Shown here piece by piece: positions 55,275 through 64,000 of a stretch of DNA of 64,000 nt (position 1 is the stretch's first letter; every line of letters begins with the position of its first letter). The notes beneath the pieces are model-generated. The model was not told the DNA's origin, searched no databases, and worked only from the letters and a program-made list of their open reading frames with translations. Source of the stretch: Clostridium saccharoperbutylacetonicum N1-4(HMT) (GTDB taxonomy: Bacteria; Bacillota; Clostridia; Clostridiales; Clostridiaceae); assembly GCF_000340885.1 (NCBI RefSeq), contig NC_020291.1:1363001-1427000 (forward strand), read 5' to 3'. Made by a program: the position numbers and the translations under genes.

Positions 55275-56327
55275 ATGAATAATTTATTGAATTATACTTT
55301 AGAAGAACTTAAAGTTTGGATGAAAGAAAATGGCGAAAGTGCATTTAGAGCCCAGCAAGTATTTTCTTGGATTTATAAAGGGGTTAATGAATTTGAGGGT
55401 ATGAAAAATATATCAAAGCCATTAGTATCAAAGTTGAAAGAAAACTTCAATATTGATTTGCCGAAAGTAATAGAAGTATATAAATCCGAAATTGATGGGA
55501 CTGAAAAGTTTTTATTAGGCTTTGAGGATGGAAACTTAATAGAGTCTGTGCTTATGAGGTATAAACATGGGAATTCTATATGCATATCAACGCAAGTTGG
55601 TTGTGCAATGGGGTGTAAATTTTGTGCATCTACAATCGAAGGAAAAGTTAGAAATTTGACAACAAGTGAAATTTTATCACAGGTTCTTACGGTTCAAAAT
55701 TTTATTAAAGATAGAATATCGAATATAGTTTTGATGGGAAGTGGAGAACCTTTAGATAATTATGATAATGTAATAAAATTTTTGGAAGTTGTATCAGCAG
55801 AATATGGCTTGAATATCGGGCAAAGACATATAACGCTATCAACTTGTGGAATTGTTCCTAAAATATATGAGCTGGCAGATAAGGATTTTAGTATAACTTT
55901 AGCAATTTCATTACATGCATTTAGTGATGAAAAAAGAAAAGAAATTATGCCTATTGCTAATAAATATAGTATAAAAGAAATATTAGAAGCTTGTAAGTAT
56001 TATATTGACAAGACTAATAGAAGAATTACTTTTGAATATGCTTTAGTAAAAGGCGTAAATGATGGAAAAGAAGATGCAAGAGCATTGGGTAATTTGTTAA
56101 AAGGAATGCTATGTCATGTGAATTTAATACCTGTAAATGAAATAAAAGAAAATGACTTTAGAAGATCTTCTAAAAAGTGTATTGATGATTTTTCAGAGAT
56201 ACTTAAAAATTATGGGATAGAAGTTACCACAAGGCGCGAGATGGGAAGCGACATAAATGCAGCATGTGGACAACTTAGAAGAAGTTACATGGAAACCCAA
56301 GAACTAGAGGGGAGTAAGAAATGGTAG
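55275..56327 (+). CDS. rlmN: Dual-specificity 23S rRNA/tRNA adenine-C2 methyltransferase RlmN
   Basis: A radical SAM enzyme that methylates A2503 of 23S rRNA and A37 of some tRNAs. The cluster cysteines are Cys110, Cys114 and Cys117 (GCAMGCKFC). Conserved [12 protein letters not shown] binds SAM. The second catalytic Cys lies in the C-terminal NAACGQL, and the first is in the family-typical position after the barrel. The protein has 350 residues. It overlaps prpC by 7 bases, so the genes are coupled. Confidence 0.96.
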   Translation: MNNLLNYTLEELKVWMKENGESAFRAQQVFSWIYKGVNEFEGMKNISKPLVSKLKENFNIDLPKVIEVYKSEIDGTEKFLLGFEDGNLIESVLMRYKHGNSICISTQVGCAMGCKFCASTIEGKVRNLTTSEILSQVLTVQNFIKDRISNIVLMGSGEPLDNYDNVIKFLEVVSAEYGLNIGQRHITLSTCGIVPKIYELADKDFSITLAISLHAFSDEKRKEIMPIANKYSIKEILEACKYYIDKTNRRITFEYALVKGVNDGKEDARALGNLLKGMLCHVNLIPVNEIKENDFRRSSKKCIDDFSEILKNYGIEVTTRREMGSDINAACGQLRRSYMETQELEGSKKW

Positions 56328-57040
56328 GCTTAGTTAGTGACGTTGGACTAAAAAGAAAATTAAATGAAGATTACGCTTCTTATCTTGAAAAAGAAGAGTT
56401 TAAAGTATATGTAGTAGCAGATGGAATGGGCGGACATAATGCTGGTGAAGTTGCTAGTGAAATGGCTGTGAAGAGAATTATTAACTATATAGATGAAAAA
56501 TATTCTTCTAGTAAAATAAACAATTTGCTTGCAGAAGCAATAGAAAAGGTAAATAGAGATATATTTAATTATTCTAACACTAATGAAAGTTTAAGTGGAA
56601 TGGGAACTACGGTTACCGCTTCATTTATAACCAAAGATTTTGTCCATATTGCTAATGTTGGAGATAGCTCATGTTTTGGAATAAGAAAGAATGAAATTAT
56701 AAAGATAACTAAAGATCATTCTTTAGTGCAAGAACTTGTTGATATGGGCAGTATAAGTGAGAAGGAAGCTGAAAAGCATCCTAAAAAAAATATTATTACT
56801 AGAGCGTTAGGCACTGGTAGTAGTGTGTGTGTAGATATATTTGAATTAGAAAATAAAGAATATGATTTATATTTATTATGTTCTGATGGTTTAACGAATG
56901 AATTGACAAAGGAAGAAATTTTACAAGTTATCATGGAAGAGGATGACTATGTAAAGATAGCTAATAAATTAGTCTACTTGGCGAATGAAAAAGGTGGCAG
57001 GGATAATATAACAGTATTGTTGTTTGGAGGAGATATTTAG
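56321..57040 (+). CDS. prpC: PP2C-family serine/threonine phosphatase PrpC/Stp1
   Basis: The phosphatase partner of the PASTA kinase next to it. Metal-binding motifs are NEDYA (residue 16 on), [51 protein letters not shown] and [10 protein letters not shown]. The 239 residues are normal. It lies between rlmN and prkC as in most Firmicutes and is separated from prkC by one base. Confidence 0.96.
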   Translation: MVGLVSDVGLKRKLNEDYASYLEKEEFKVYVVADGMGGHNAGEVASEMAVKRIINYIDEKYSSSKINNLLAEAIEKVNRDIFNYSNTNESLSGMGTTVTASFITKDFVHIANVGDSSCFGIRKNEIIKITKDHSLVQELVDMGSISEKEAEKHPKKNIITRALGTGSSVCVDIFELENKEYDLYLLCSDGLTNELTKEEILQVIMEEDDYVKIANKLVYLANEKGGRDNITVLLFGGDI

Positions 57041-57041
57041 T

Positions 57042-58940
57042 ATGGATGGAATTGTACTTGGAAACAGATACGAGTTGTTGGAAAAAATTGGAGAAGGCGG
57101 AATGTCTGAAGTATTTAAAGCTAGATGTAATAAATTAAATAGATTTGTTGCAGTTAAAATACTTAAAAAAGAATTTTGTAATAACCCTGATATCGTTGAA
57201 AAATTTAAGGGAGAAGCAACTGCCATTGCAACATTATCAGATAACAATATAGTAAATATACTTGATGTAGGAACTCAAGATGATATTAATTATATTGTAA
57301 TGGAATATGTTAAAGGAAAAACCCTAAAAGATATCATAAAGCAAGTGGGAAAGATGAATTATGAAACAGCTATATCTGTTGCTATACAAATAGCTAAAGC
57401 GTTAGATTGTGCACATAGAAATAAAATAATTCATAGAGATGTTAAACCACAAAATATATTAGTAACTGAAGATGGAGTCATGAAAGTAACTGACTTTGGA
57501 ATAGCAAAATCTCCAACGACAGAAACTATCACTAATACAAGCACTATAATGGGATCTGCTCACTATCTTTCTCCAGAGCAAGCTAAAGGAACTTTTATTG
57601 ATTGTAGAACTGATTTATATTCCCTTGGGGTAGTTTTATATGAAATGGTTACTGGGACTCTTCCTTTTCAAGCAGATACTGCAGTAACTATAGCTTTAAA
57701 GCATTTACAAGAAGATGTAGTACCGCCTAAAAATCTTAATTCCAAAATTCCAGAAAGTTTAAATCAACTTATTTTGAAGTCAATGGAAAAGGAACCAATA
57801 AAAAGATATCAAACTGCTAAAGAGATGATATCAGATTTGCAAAGAATAAAAGATGATCCAAATGTGCAAATTGATAAGGAAGATAATGATCATACAATAA
57901 TAATGTCTGCTGTAACTCAACAAATACCTAAAAATGATGAAAAAATAAATAGACCGTATGAAGATGATGATGATGACGATGATTATTATTATGAAGATGA
58001 GGATGAAAAAGAAGGCGGAATAAATAAAAAAAGAATAATGAAAGTTGGAATAGGTGTCGCTTTAGCTCTTTTATTAGTAGTTATAGGTGTTGCAGCATTT
58101 AAAATATTCAGTTCAGGAACCTCAAGTAACAAAGAAGTTCAAGTTCCTAACATAGTTGGAATGAAAGAAGATGATGCTAAGAAAGAATTAGATAAATTGA
58201 ATTTAGTCTTAGTAGAAGGTGGAACTGATATTAGTGATCAGCCTGAAGGAACAATATTACAAATGAAACCTGATTCTGGAACGATGGTAAAAGAAAAGAG
58301 TGAAATAAGAGTTATTGTAAGTAAGGGTGGAAAGAAAACGTTAATGCCTGATTTAGTAGGTTATGATGTTGATAAAGGTAATACGATTTTAAGTGCCTTT
58401 GGACTTAAAATTGGAGATAAAACTGAAGATTTTAGTGATGATGTACCAAAAGGTCAAATTATAAGTCAAAAACCTACAAAAGATACGGAAGTTACATCTG
58501 GAGATAAAGTTTCAGTTGTTGTAAGTAAAGGTCCAGAAGTTAAACTTACAAAGGTTCCAAGTGTCAAAGGCTTAACTGCAGATGATGCTAAGAGTAAATT
58601 AGAGGGTGCTAACTTGAAGGTTGTTCCAAGTACTAAAGAAACTCAAAACCAAAGTGAAAATGGTATAGTTTTAGATCAATCAATTGATCCAAACAGTAGA
58701 GTAGAACAAGGCACTTCTGTAACTATTACAGTTGGTAATTATGTTCAAAAACAAGCACCACCGGCTGTAAATGCACCAGGTACTACACAAAATGGAACAA
58801 CTCCAGGAACTACTAATTCAGGGCCAGGAAGTAGTACACCGGGTTCGGGCACTTCTAATACACAGACACCATCAGGAAATGACAAAACTAATAATCAAAA
58901 TAATACATCGCCAGGCAAAAATACAAGTCCAAATAGATAA
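57042..58940 (+). CDS. prkC: PASTA-domain serine/threonine kinase PrkC/Stk1
   Basis: A membrane kinase that senses muropeptides and controls division, wall metabolism and, in Bacillus, germination. Kinase domain: GEGGMSEVF loop, Lys39, the HRDVKPQN loop with Asp133, and DFG at 151-153, then the activation loop rich in Thr. Residues about 310-330 form a patch of Asp, Glu and Tyr before the basic stop and a transmembrane helix (about 335-357). Three PASTA repeats follow, and a tail rich in Pro, Gly, Thr, Ser and Asn (about 570-632) ends the protein. ATG 57042 is chosen over the upstream in-frame codon because GGAGG (57027-57031) fits it. IreB at 14887 may be a substrate. Confidence 0.96.
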   Translation: MDGIVLGNRYELLEKIGEGGMSEVFKARCNKLNRFVAVKILKKEFCNNPDIVEKFKGEATAIATLSDNNIVNILDVGTQDDINYIVMEYVKGKTLKDIIKQVGKMNYETAISVAIQIAKALDCAHRNKIIHRDVKPQNILVTEDGVMKVTDFGIAKSPTTETITNTSTIMGSAHYLSPEQAKGTFIDCRTDLYSLGVVLYEMVTGTLPFQADTAVTIALKHLQEDVVPPKNLNSKIPESLNQLILKSMEKEPIKRYQTAKEMISDLQRIKDDPNVQIDKEDNDHTIIMSAVTQQIPKNDEKINRPYEDDDDDDDYYYEDEDEKEGGINKKRIMKVGIGVALALLLVVIGVAAFKIFSSGTSSNKEVQVPNIVGMKEDDAKKELDKLNLVLVEGGTDISDQPEGTILQMKPDSGTMVKEKSEIRVIVSKGGKKTLMPDLVGYDVDKGNTILSAFGLKIGDKTEDFSDDVPKGQIISQKPTKDTEVTSGDKVSVVVSKGPEVKLTKVPSVKGLTADDAKSKLEGANLKVVPSTKETQNQSENGIVLDQSIDPNSRVEQGTSVTITVGNYVQKQAPPAVNAPGTTQNGTTPGTTNSGPGSSTPGSGTSNTQTPSGNDKTNNQNNTSPGKNTSPNR

Positions 58941-58954
58941 TCTTAACAGAAGGG

Positions 58955-58990
58955 GGAGAGGTTGATAAAAATAACCTCTCCTTCTATAAT
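58955..58990 (+). terminator. Hairpin after prkC
   Basis: GGAGAGGTT (58955-58963) pairs perfectly with AACCTCTCC (58973-58981), and AGAAG/CTTCT can extend it outside. There is no long T run, only TTCTATAATATATTT, so it may be a weak terminator or an mRNA-stabilising stem. Confidence 0.55.
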
Positions 58991-59045
58991 ATATTTATCC
59001 AAAATTAATAATTGGGCATTGAAAATAAATGAATGGAGGTAAGAC

Positions 59046-59918
59046 ATGGAAGGAAAGATAATAAAAGGAATAGGGGGCTTTTACTATATCAAGACGGAAC
59101 AAGGATTAATTGAATGTAAAGCTAGAGGCAAGTTCAGACATAAGGATATAAAGCCGATGGTGGGAGATGATGTTACGATTGAAATAGAAAAAGGAAAAGG
59201 TGTCATAGAAGATATACATAAAAGAAAATCTCAACTAGTGAGACCAACAGTTGCAAATGTATCCCTAGCCTTTATTGTTTTTGCAGTTAAAAATCCAGAT
59301 ATAAATTTTGATTTATTAAATAAATTTCTAATTTTATGCGAATATAATAATATTGAAGTTGTAGTGTGCTTAAATAAGATAGATTTGGTATCAGACGAAG
59401 AAAGAGAAGAAATAAAGAAAAGAATAAACGACATAGGATATGAGGTAGTTTATATTAATGCTAAAAAAGGAATAGGTATAGATGGGTTAGTTGAAAAAAT
59501 TAAAGGAAATATAACAGTATTATGTGGACCATCTGGGGCTGGTAAATCTACATTAATTAATAAACTTTCTAACAAAGAACATATGGAAACAGGTAAGGTG
59601 AGTGAGAAGCTTGGAAGAGGAAAACATACTACTAGACATAGCGAGCTTATTGATGTTTCAGATGGCTACATTGTAGATACTCCGGGTTTTTCTACCTTAG
59701 AAATAAAAGACTTAATGGATAAGAATTCACTAAAATATTGTTTCCCGGAATTTACGGAGTATAATGATAAGTGTAAATTTAGAGGATGTTTTCATTATAA
59801 AGAGCCAGGCTGCGTGCTTAAGGAAGCAGTAGAAAATGGAGATATTAATAAATATAGATATGAATTTTATGTAAAATCACTAGAAGAAATCATAGAGGAG
59901 GAGAAGAACAAATGGTAA
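59046..59918 (+). CDS. rsgA: Ribosome small-subunit-dependent GTPase RsgA
   Basis: A circularly permuted GTPase that matures the 30S subunit. An N-terminal OB-fold (1-65) precedes a GTPase with the order G4 (NKIDL), G1 ([14 protein letters not shown]), G3 (DTPGFSTLE), followed by a C-terminal zinc domain with the Cys and His pattern [12 protein letters not shown]. The 290 residues are typical. It overlaps rpe by seven bases. The order prkC-rsgA-rpe-thiN-spoVM is the same as in Bacillus. Confidence 0.96.
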   Translation: MEGKIIKGIGGFYYIKTEQGLIECKARGKFRHKDIKPMVGDDVTIEIEKGKGVIEDIHKRKSQLVRPTVANVSLAFIVFAVKNPDINFDLLNKFLILCEYNNIEVVVCLNKIDLVSDEEREEIKKRINDIGYEVVYINAKKGIGIDGLVEKIKGNITVLCGPSGAGKSTLINKLSNKEHMETGKVSEKLGRGKHTTRHSELIDVSDGYIVDTPGFSTLEIKDLMDKNSLKYCFPEFTEYNDKCKFRGCFHYKEPGCVLKEAVENGDINKYRYEFYVKSLEEIIEEEKNKW

Positions 59919-60559
59919 AAGTTGCACCGTCAATATTATCAGCAGATTTTTCAAAATTAGGAGAAGATATAGAAAGAATAGATAAAGGAGGGGCAGATTT
60001 TATTCATATAGATGTAATGGATGGATCATTTGTACCTAACATCTCATTAGGATTGCCAGTTATTAAATCAATAAGAAATAGAACAAAGAAAATATTTGAT
60101 GTGCATTTAATGATAAATAATCCAGCAAATTACATAGATGATTTTATTGAAGCGGGCGCTGATATAATAACTGTTCATTATGAAGCTGATAAACATATAG
60201 ATAGAACAATTAATTATATAAAATCTAAAGGAATAAAAGCAGCGATTTCATTAAATCCTGGGACCCCAACAAGTTTGATAAAGGATTTAATACCAAATTT
60301 AGATATGGTATTAATAATGTCTGTAAATCCAGGATTTGGAGGACAAAAATTTATTCCATATTGTTTAAATAAAATTAATGAAATTAGGGAATATAGTAAA
60401 GAAGTAAATCCGGCATTGTTAATCGAAGTTGATGGTGGTGTTGATAAAACTAATGTTAAGGAAATAATTGCAGCTGGTGCAAATGTTATTGTTGCAGGCT
60501 CGGCTGTATTTAATGAAGGAGACATTAGTGATAATATAAGAGTCTTAAGAGGTGAATAA
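59912..60559 (+). CDS. rpe: Ribulose-phosphate 3-epimerase
   Basis: Interconverts ribulose 5-phosphate and xylulose 5-phosphate in the pentose phosphate pathway. The TIM barrel shows [42 protein letters not shown] and EVDGGV, which hold the metal-binding His and Asp residues. The 215 residues are typical. GGAGGAG before the ATG lies inside rsgA. Confidence 0.96.
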   Translation: MVKVAPSILSADFSKLGEDIERIDKGGADFIHIDVMDGSFVPNISLGLPVIKSIRNRTKKIFDVHLMINNPANYIDDFIEAGADIITVHYEADKHIDRTINYIKSKGIKAAISLNPGTPTSLIKDLIPNLDMVLIMSVNPGFGGQKFIPYCLNKINEIREYSKEVNPALLIEVDGGVDKTNVKEIIAAGANVIVAGSAVFNEGDISDNIRVLRGE

Positions 60560-60561
60560 AT

Positions 60562-61197
60562 TTGAACGTAGCAATTATTAGTGGTGGTACACCTCCTTCA
60601 GAAAAACTATTAAAAAGTTATTTGGGAAAAGTAGACTTTATAATTGCAGCCGATAAGGGGAGTGAGTGCCTGTATAATTATAATATTGTGCCTGACGTAC
60701 TTTTAGGAGACTTTGATTCTATCAATAGAGGAGTATTAAATAATGTAAAAGCACAGGTTAAAGAGATATTACAATTTCCACCAGAAAAAGATTATACAGA
60801 TACTGAAATAGCGATAAATGAGGCAATTAAAAGAGGGGCAAGGGAAATATATTTATTTGGAGCATTAGGATCTAGAATGGATCATGCATTGGGAAATATA
60901 GGACTTCTTTTGACATCAAAGAAAAAAGGTGTAGTATTAAAAATAATTGATGATAATAATAAAATTTATCTTGGAGAAAATAATATGACTCTATATGGAG
61001 AGCTCGGTGAAAATATTTCTTTTCATGCATTAAGTGATATAGTCAAAAATTTTAATATAAAAGGTGCTAAATACAATTTAGAAGGATATAACATGAATTT
61101 ATTAGATCCAAGAGCTATATGTAATGAATTTATGGATACGCCTATAGAAATCAGCTTTGATGAAGGAGAATTATTGGTATTACATTCAATTGATTAA
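60562..61197 (+). CDS. thiN: Thiamine pyrophosphokinase
   Basis: Converts thiamine to thiamine diphosphate. Motifs: IIAADKGSECLYNYNIVPDVLLGDFDSI, FPPEKDYTDTEIAI and GALGSRMDHALGNIGLL, which are the diphosphate and Mg sites, then a C-terminal thiamine-binding beta region. The 211 residues are typical. The start is TTG with GAGGTG upstream and lies two bases after rpe. No TPP riboswitch is seen here, as expected inside an operon. Confidence 0.95.
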   Translation: MNVAIISGGTPPSEKLLKSYLGKVDFIIAADKGSECLYNYNIVPDVLLGDFDSINRGVLNNVKAQVKEILQFPPEKDYTDTEIAINEAIKRGAREIYLFGALGSRMDHALGNIGLLLTSKKKGVVLKIIDDNNKIYLGENNMTLYGELGENISFHALSDIVKNFNIKGAKYNLEGYNMNLLDPRAICNEFMDTPIEISFDEGELLVLHSID

Positions 61198-61212
61198 TTG
61201 CAATTAATAAAG

Positions 61213-61237
61213 TAATTAATATGTATTAATTATTTTA
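61213..61237 (+). terminator. Possible AT-only terminator after thiN
   Basis: TAATTAATA (61213-61221) and TATTAATTA (61224-61232) are exact complements with only TG between, followed by TTTTATT. The stem has no GC pair, so it is weak. Confidence 0.3.
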
Positions 61238-61266
61238 TTAAATTAGGAACATTTAAGCTTCAATCT

Positions 61267-61293
61267 GAATATTAATATAATAAGGCATAATTA
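61267..61293 (+). promoter_or_regulatory. Candidate SigE promoter of spoVM
   Basis: GAATATT (61267-61273) fits the SigE -35 consensus exactly; CATAATTA (61286-61293) matches the -10 CATACAAT at six of eight. The spacer is 12 bases, slightly short. spoVM is SigE-dependent in Bacillus, which supports it. Confidence 0.4.
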
Positions 61294-61338
61294 TTTTTAA
61301 CTTATTAGCCGTATATATTAATGTTTGGAGGAAGATGA

Positions 61339-61410
61339 ATGAAAATTATTGCTATAAAATTACCAAAATTTTTATCAAATATCATAAAATTTTTCAGAAG
61401 GAAAAATTAG
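61339..61410 (+). CDS. spoVM: Stage V sporulation protein M
   Basis: A 23-residue amphipathic peptide, MKIIAIKLPKFLSNIIKFFR plus RKN. It keeps the N-terminal IKLPKFL motif of Bacillus SpoVM, including the proline important for curvature sensing, and a basic end. SpoVM inserts into the forespore outer membrane and anchors SpoIVA (44001-45479 here). GGAGG (61327-61331) lies seven bases before the ATG. It lies between thiN and rpmB, exactly as in Bacillus, which makes the call secure in spite of its size. Confidence 0.93.
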   Translation: MKIIAIKLPKFLSNIIKFFRRKN

Positions 61411-61440
61411 AAATACATAAGATATATTTAATTTACTATA

Positions 61441-61485
61441 AAAAAATAACAGGTCAGAAGCTAATAGAGTGACTTGTTATTTTTT
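61441..61485 (+). terminator. Terminator after spoVM
   Basis: AAAAAATAACAGGTCA (61441-61456) pairs with TGACTTGTTATTTTTT (61470-61485), 16 bp with one G-U pair, 13-base loop. A-runs on the left arm and T-runs on the right make it usable in both directions. Confidence 0.9.
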
Positions 61486-61582
61486 GTGATAAATTCTAAA
61501 TAAGATTGTGCATTTTAATTCAAGAAATCATAAAGGGATTTTAATATTAATTTATGGTTTGAATAAATCATATAATTATGTG

Positions 61583-61619
61583 CAAAATAAAAAATGCAAT
61601 TGGGATAACAATTGCATTT
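61583..61619 (-). terminator. Terminator of rpmB
   Basis: On the minus strand, after the rpmB stop, AAATGCAATTG and CAATTGCATTT (plus-strand positions 61592-61602 and 61609-61619) form an 11-bp stem with a 6-base loop, followed by TTTTATTTTG. Confidence 0.85.
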
Positions 61620-61630
61620 CTTATTATGAA

Positions 61631-61822
61631 CTATATTGCTCTTTGAACCTTTCCAGATCTAAGGCATCTTGTACATACATGAACAGTTTTTGGTGTTCCG
61701 TTAACTAAAGCTTTTACTTTCTTTATGTTAGGAGCCCAAGTTCTCTTTGATTGACGATGTGAATGGCTATAGCTAACTCCAGCTACAACACCTTTATCAC
61801 AAATTTCGCATCTTCTTGCCAT
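61631..61822 (-). CDS. rpmB: 50S ribosomal protein L28
   Basis: The only gene on the minus strand. The 63 residues begin MARRCEICDKGVVAGVSYSH and contain RTWAPNIKKVKAL and HVCTRCLRSGKV; the two CXXC pairs (CEIC, CTRC) show this is the zinc-binding form of L28. AAGGAGG lies before the ATG on that strand. Its promoter and terminator are both visible. The position between spoVM and yloU, opposite to its neighbours, is also seen in Bacillus. Confidence 0.98.
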   Translation of the reverse strand: MARRCEICDKGVVAGVSYSHSHRQSKRTWAPNIKKVKALVNGTPKTVHVCTRCLRSGKVQRAI

Positions 61823-61876
61823 TAGAAAACACCTCCTTATATTCCAAAGATAATCATCTTCAATAGGACAGAGTAA

Positions 61877-61905
61877 ATTATAACACAGTAAAAAATAATA
61901 GGCAA
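61877..61905 (-). promoter_or_regulatory. SigmaA promoter of rpmB
   Basis: Read on the minus strand, TTGCCT (plus positions 61900-61905) and TATAAT (61877-61882) have a 17-base spacer, about 55 bases before the rpmB start. Confidence 0.75.
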
Positions 61906-61992
61906 GATAATTTATTAATATTATTAAATTTTGAAATAAAAGTGAATACTCAAAAAGCGAAAACAGAAAATCTGTTAGTGAAGTTTTTGTTG

Positions 61993-62038
61993 TTAATTGA
62001 CAATTGTTAATTGACGGTTGATAATTGGAGCATATATA
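61993..62038 (+). repeat. Dispersed AATTGA-type repeat with possible promoter for yloU-yloV
   Basis: TTAATTGACAATTGTTAATTGACGGTTGATAATTGGAGCATATATA consists of imperfect ATTGACAATTG units. It contains TTGACG (62011-62016) and TATATA (62033-62038) separated by 16 bases, the same layout as in the copy at 15741. AACAGA-AAA-TCTGTT at 61962-61976 is a small hairpin just upstream. The rest of the rpmB-yloU gap is plain AT-rich sequence. Confidence 0.5.
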
Positions 62039-62117
62039 TATATTCTTAGAATACTTGAATAAAATATGGTTCTAATATAGAATATAAAATAAGATATAAG
62101 TTTTAGGAGGAATTTTG

Positions 62118-62468
62118 ATGGTTGGATTTTCAAATGAAAATGGTAATATAAATTATTCAGAAGAAGTTTTAGCCAAGGTTGTAGGATTATCTACAATGGA
62201 ATGTTATGGAGTAGTTGGAATGGTTTCCAAAAATGCCACAGAAGGTCTATGGGAACTTATGAGAATAGAGAATTTAAGCAAAGGTGTAAAAATACAATTA
62301 ACAGATGAAGAAAAATTACAGATAGAGTTGTTTATTATGGTGGAATATGGGACTAAGATTTCAGTAATAGCAAATAATATAATACAAAAAGTTCGTTATA
62401 GTGTTGAAAATTATACTGGTCTAAAAGTTTCGGCTATAACAGTAAATGTGCAAGCGGTTAGAGTCTAG
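62118..62468 (+). CDS. Asp23/Gls24 family envelope stress protein (YloU)
   Basis: A 116-residue protein with the Asp23/Gls24 pattern: NYSEEVLAKVVGLSTMECYGVVGM, LSKGVKIQLTDEEKLQIELFIMVEYGTKI and VENYTGLKVSAITVNVQAV. Members bind the membrane or alkaline-shock machinery; the exact role is not known. The ATG 62118 is preferred to TTG 62115; AGGAGG is at 62105-62110. It is followed after 13 bases by yloV, as in Bacillus. Confidence 0.92.
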   Translation: MVGFSNENGNINYSEEVLAKVVGLSTMECYGVVGMVSKNATEGLWELMRIENLSKGVKIQLTDEEKLQIELFIMVEYGTKISVIANNIIQKVRYSVENYTGLKVSAITVNVQAVRV

Positions 62469-62481
62469 GAGGTTAAACTAA

Positions 62482-64000
62482 ATGGAATATGCAAAAATTA
62501 ACGGCCGTGATTTTTATAATATGGTTGTAAATGCTAGCAATAAATTATTAGAACAAAGTGAATTTGTAAATGCACTAAATGTATTTCCTGTGCCAGATGG
62601 TGATACGGGAACTAATATGTCTATGACATTTAAAGCAGCAGTTAAAGAAATAGAAAATATGGATACGGATTCTATAGGAGAAATATCTAAAAAGTTAGCT
62701 AAAGGTGCTTTAATGGGAGCTAGAGGTAATTCAGGTGTTATTTTATCTCAAATTCTTAGAGGTATTTCTAAAGGGCTAGAAGGAAAAAAAGAAGTGGACG
62801 TTTCAGAATTTGCTGTAGGCTTTTTTGAAGGATCAAATTCGGCATATAAGGCAGTTATGAGACCAACAGAAGGAACCATTCTTTCTGTAATTAGAGCGGC
62901 TTCTGAGGCGGCAGTGGCTTCTAATGCTAATGATGTAGTAAGTTTTATGGAAGAAGTAACTGTAAAGGCAAAGGAAATGCTAGATAGAACTCCTGAACTA
63001 TTACCAGCTTTAAAAAAAGCTAAAGTAGTTGACTCTGGAGGGATGGGATTATACATTATATTACAAGGTATGTTTGAAGCTTTAAAAGATGGAATTAGTG
63101 CAGAAATAAAAGATATAACACCAGGTGCGTCTAATAATTCTGTAGCACAAGATACTCAAGAAATTGATATTAAATTTGGATATTGTACTGAATTTATAAT
63201 AATTGGAGATGCTAAACGTGCAAAAGAGTTCCAAAGTCAAATAGAATCTCTTGGTGATTCTATGATTGTTGTTGGATACGAGGATGTTATTAAAGTTCAT
63301 ATACATACAAATGATCCTGGATTAGTATTGTCAAAAGCAGTAGCTATAGGAGAATTATCAAAGATTAAAATAGATAATATGAGAGAAGAACATAGAGAAA
63401 TTTTAATGAATGCTCAGGATAAAGAAAATAATTCGAATATGGATGAAAATGAAGTTGTAGAAAATGAGAAAAAGGAATATGGATTCATTACTGTAGCAAT
63501 GGGAGACGGAATTTCTAATATCTTTAAGGATTTAGGAATGGATTGTGTTATCGAAGGTGGTCAGACAATGAATCCTTCGACACAAGATTTTTTAGATGCT
63601 GTCAATAAAATAAATGCTGAGCATATTTTTATTATGCCAAATAACAAAAATATAATTATGGCAGCAAATCAAGCGGCAGAAATATCAGAAAAAGACATAA
63701 GAGTAATACCTACAACAACAATTCCACAAGGAATAACTTGTGCAACAATGTTTAATTTTGATTCTAGTGTTGAAGAAAATTGCAACAATTTAAAGAACGC
63801 AATTGAAGATGTTAAAACTGGTTCAGTAACCTATGCAGTTCGTGATACTGAAATTGATGGAATAGATATTAAGCAAGGAAATATGTTAGGGCTTGTTGAA
63901 GGAAAGATAAAGGAAGTAGGAAAAGATAAGAAAGAAGTTGCAAGTAAGGTTCTAGAAGATATGTTAGATGAAGATTGTGAGCTTATAACAGTATACTATG
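62482..64000 (+). CDS. DAK2 domain fatty acid kinase-like protein (YloV/FakA), cut by window end
   Basis: The frame is open from ATG 62482, after AGGAGG, to the end of the window (506 codons), so the last part is missing. The N-terminal DAK2/DhaL domain has NVFPVPDGDTGTNMSMTF, with the ATP-metal aspartates, and GALMGARGNSGVILSQILRGI. A middle domain (about 225-310) has IHTNDPG. The C-terminal EDD-like/DegV-related part follows (MGDGISNIFKDLGMDCVIEGGQTMNPS). Homologues such as FakA phosphorylate fatty acids bound by DegV-family FakB proteins. The usual length is about 550, so most of it is present. Confidence 0.92.
   Translation, partial: MEYAKINGRDFYNMVVNASNKLLEQSEFVNALNVFPVPDGDTGTNMSMTFKAAVKEIENMDTDSIGEISKKLAKGALMGARGNSGVILSQILRGISKGLEGKKEVDVSEFAVGFFEGSNSAYKAVMRPTEGTILSVIRAASEAAVASNANDVVSFMEEVTVKAKEMLDRTPELLPALKKAKVVDSGGMGLYIILQGMFEALKDGISAEIKDITPGASNNSVAQDTQEIDIKFGYCTEFIIIGDAKRAKEFQSQIESLGDSMIVVGYEDVIKVHIHTNDPGLVLSKAVAIGELSKIKIDNMREEHREILMNAQDKENNSNMDENEVVENEKKEYGFITVAMGDGISNIFKDLGMDCVIEGGQTMNPSTQDFLDAVNKINAEHIFIMPNNKNIIMAANQAAEISEKDIRVIPTTTIPQGITCATMFNFDSSVEENCNNLKNAIEDVKTGSVTYAVRDTEIDGIDIKQGNMLGLVEGKIKEVGKDKKEVASKVLEDMLDEDCELITVYY

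Noticed and set aside
61508..61708. Plus-strand open frame of 66 codons over rpmB
   Set aside because: It runs antisense into rpmB, whose protein is unmistakable, and covers its terminator.
1..64000. tRNA or rRNA genes
   Set aside because: No cloverleaf-like or rRNA-like sequence was noticed; a tRNAscan run would be the decisive check.

Overview
This window is about 64 kb of a low-GC, Gram-positive, spore-forming anaerobe. The codon use, the AGGAGG ribosome binding sites, the frequent TTG/GTG starts and the gene order all point to Clostridium sensu stricto, probably the C. beijerinckii/C. butyricum side; species was not tested. Spore formation is shown directly by sigK, spoIIGA-sigE, sigG, spoIVA and spoVM. 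Anaerobic life is suggested by a flavodiiron protein, rubredoxin and an acyl-CoA dehydrogenase. All genes but one lie on the + strand; the exception is rpmB. Most of the window is conserved core chromosome.

Layout. 1-2.5 kb: end of a dTDP-sugar gene, a VanZ-like gene and rarA. 2.5-5.8 kb: iscR-iscS-iscU-mnmA, supplying sulfur for Fe-S clusters and tRNA thiolation, with a clear promoter and terminator. 5.8-9.9 kb: an accessory-looking segment with a 341-bp imperfect palindrome, then an acyl-CoA dehydrogenase/EtfA-domain/rubredoxin fusion next to a flavodiiron protein. 10-25 kb: a PRC-barrel gene and an AI-2E-type permease, a T-box leader with alaS, then ireB-ruvX-DUF1292-fur, RNase J, typA, mltG, trmR, a U32 tRNA hydroxylation gene and a class B PBP. 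25-33 kb: division and sporulation block (sigK, ftsA, ftsZ, spoIIGA, sigE, sigG, ylmC, nrdR, pgeF). 33-40 kb: phoP-phoR and pstSCAB-phoU with an upstream array of TTAACA Pho boxes. 40-46 kb: DUF512 protein, der, gpsA, a 44-bp tandem hairpin repeat, spoIVA and a lone PBECR2-like gene. 46-64 kb: yicC-remA-gmk-rpoZ-coaBC-priA-def-fmt-yugP-rsmB-rlmN-prpC-prkC-rsgA-rpe-thiN, then spoVM, rpmB, yloU and the start of yloV.

The most unusual item is the 635-residue fusion at 6508-8415. It joins a complete acyl-CoA dehydrogenase, only the FAD-binding domain of EtfA, and a rubredoxin, and lies directly upstream of a flavodiiron protein that has all its diiron ligands. Read together, these suggest a self-contained electron wire from an acyl-CoA to O2 or NO, with no EtfB and therefore no obvious bifurcation. 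Other points of interest are regulatory: a terminator whose 3' arm holds the only good Shine-Dalgarno sequence of the PBP gene, a hairpin between the SD and start codon of ireB, a very short promoter-to-hairpin leader before typA, a dispersed AATTGA-type repeat that appears to carry promoter elements, and an orphan structured element before yicC.
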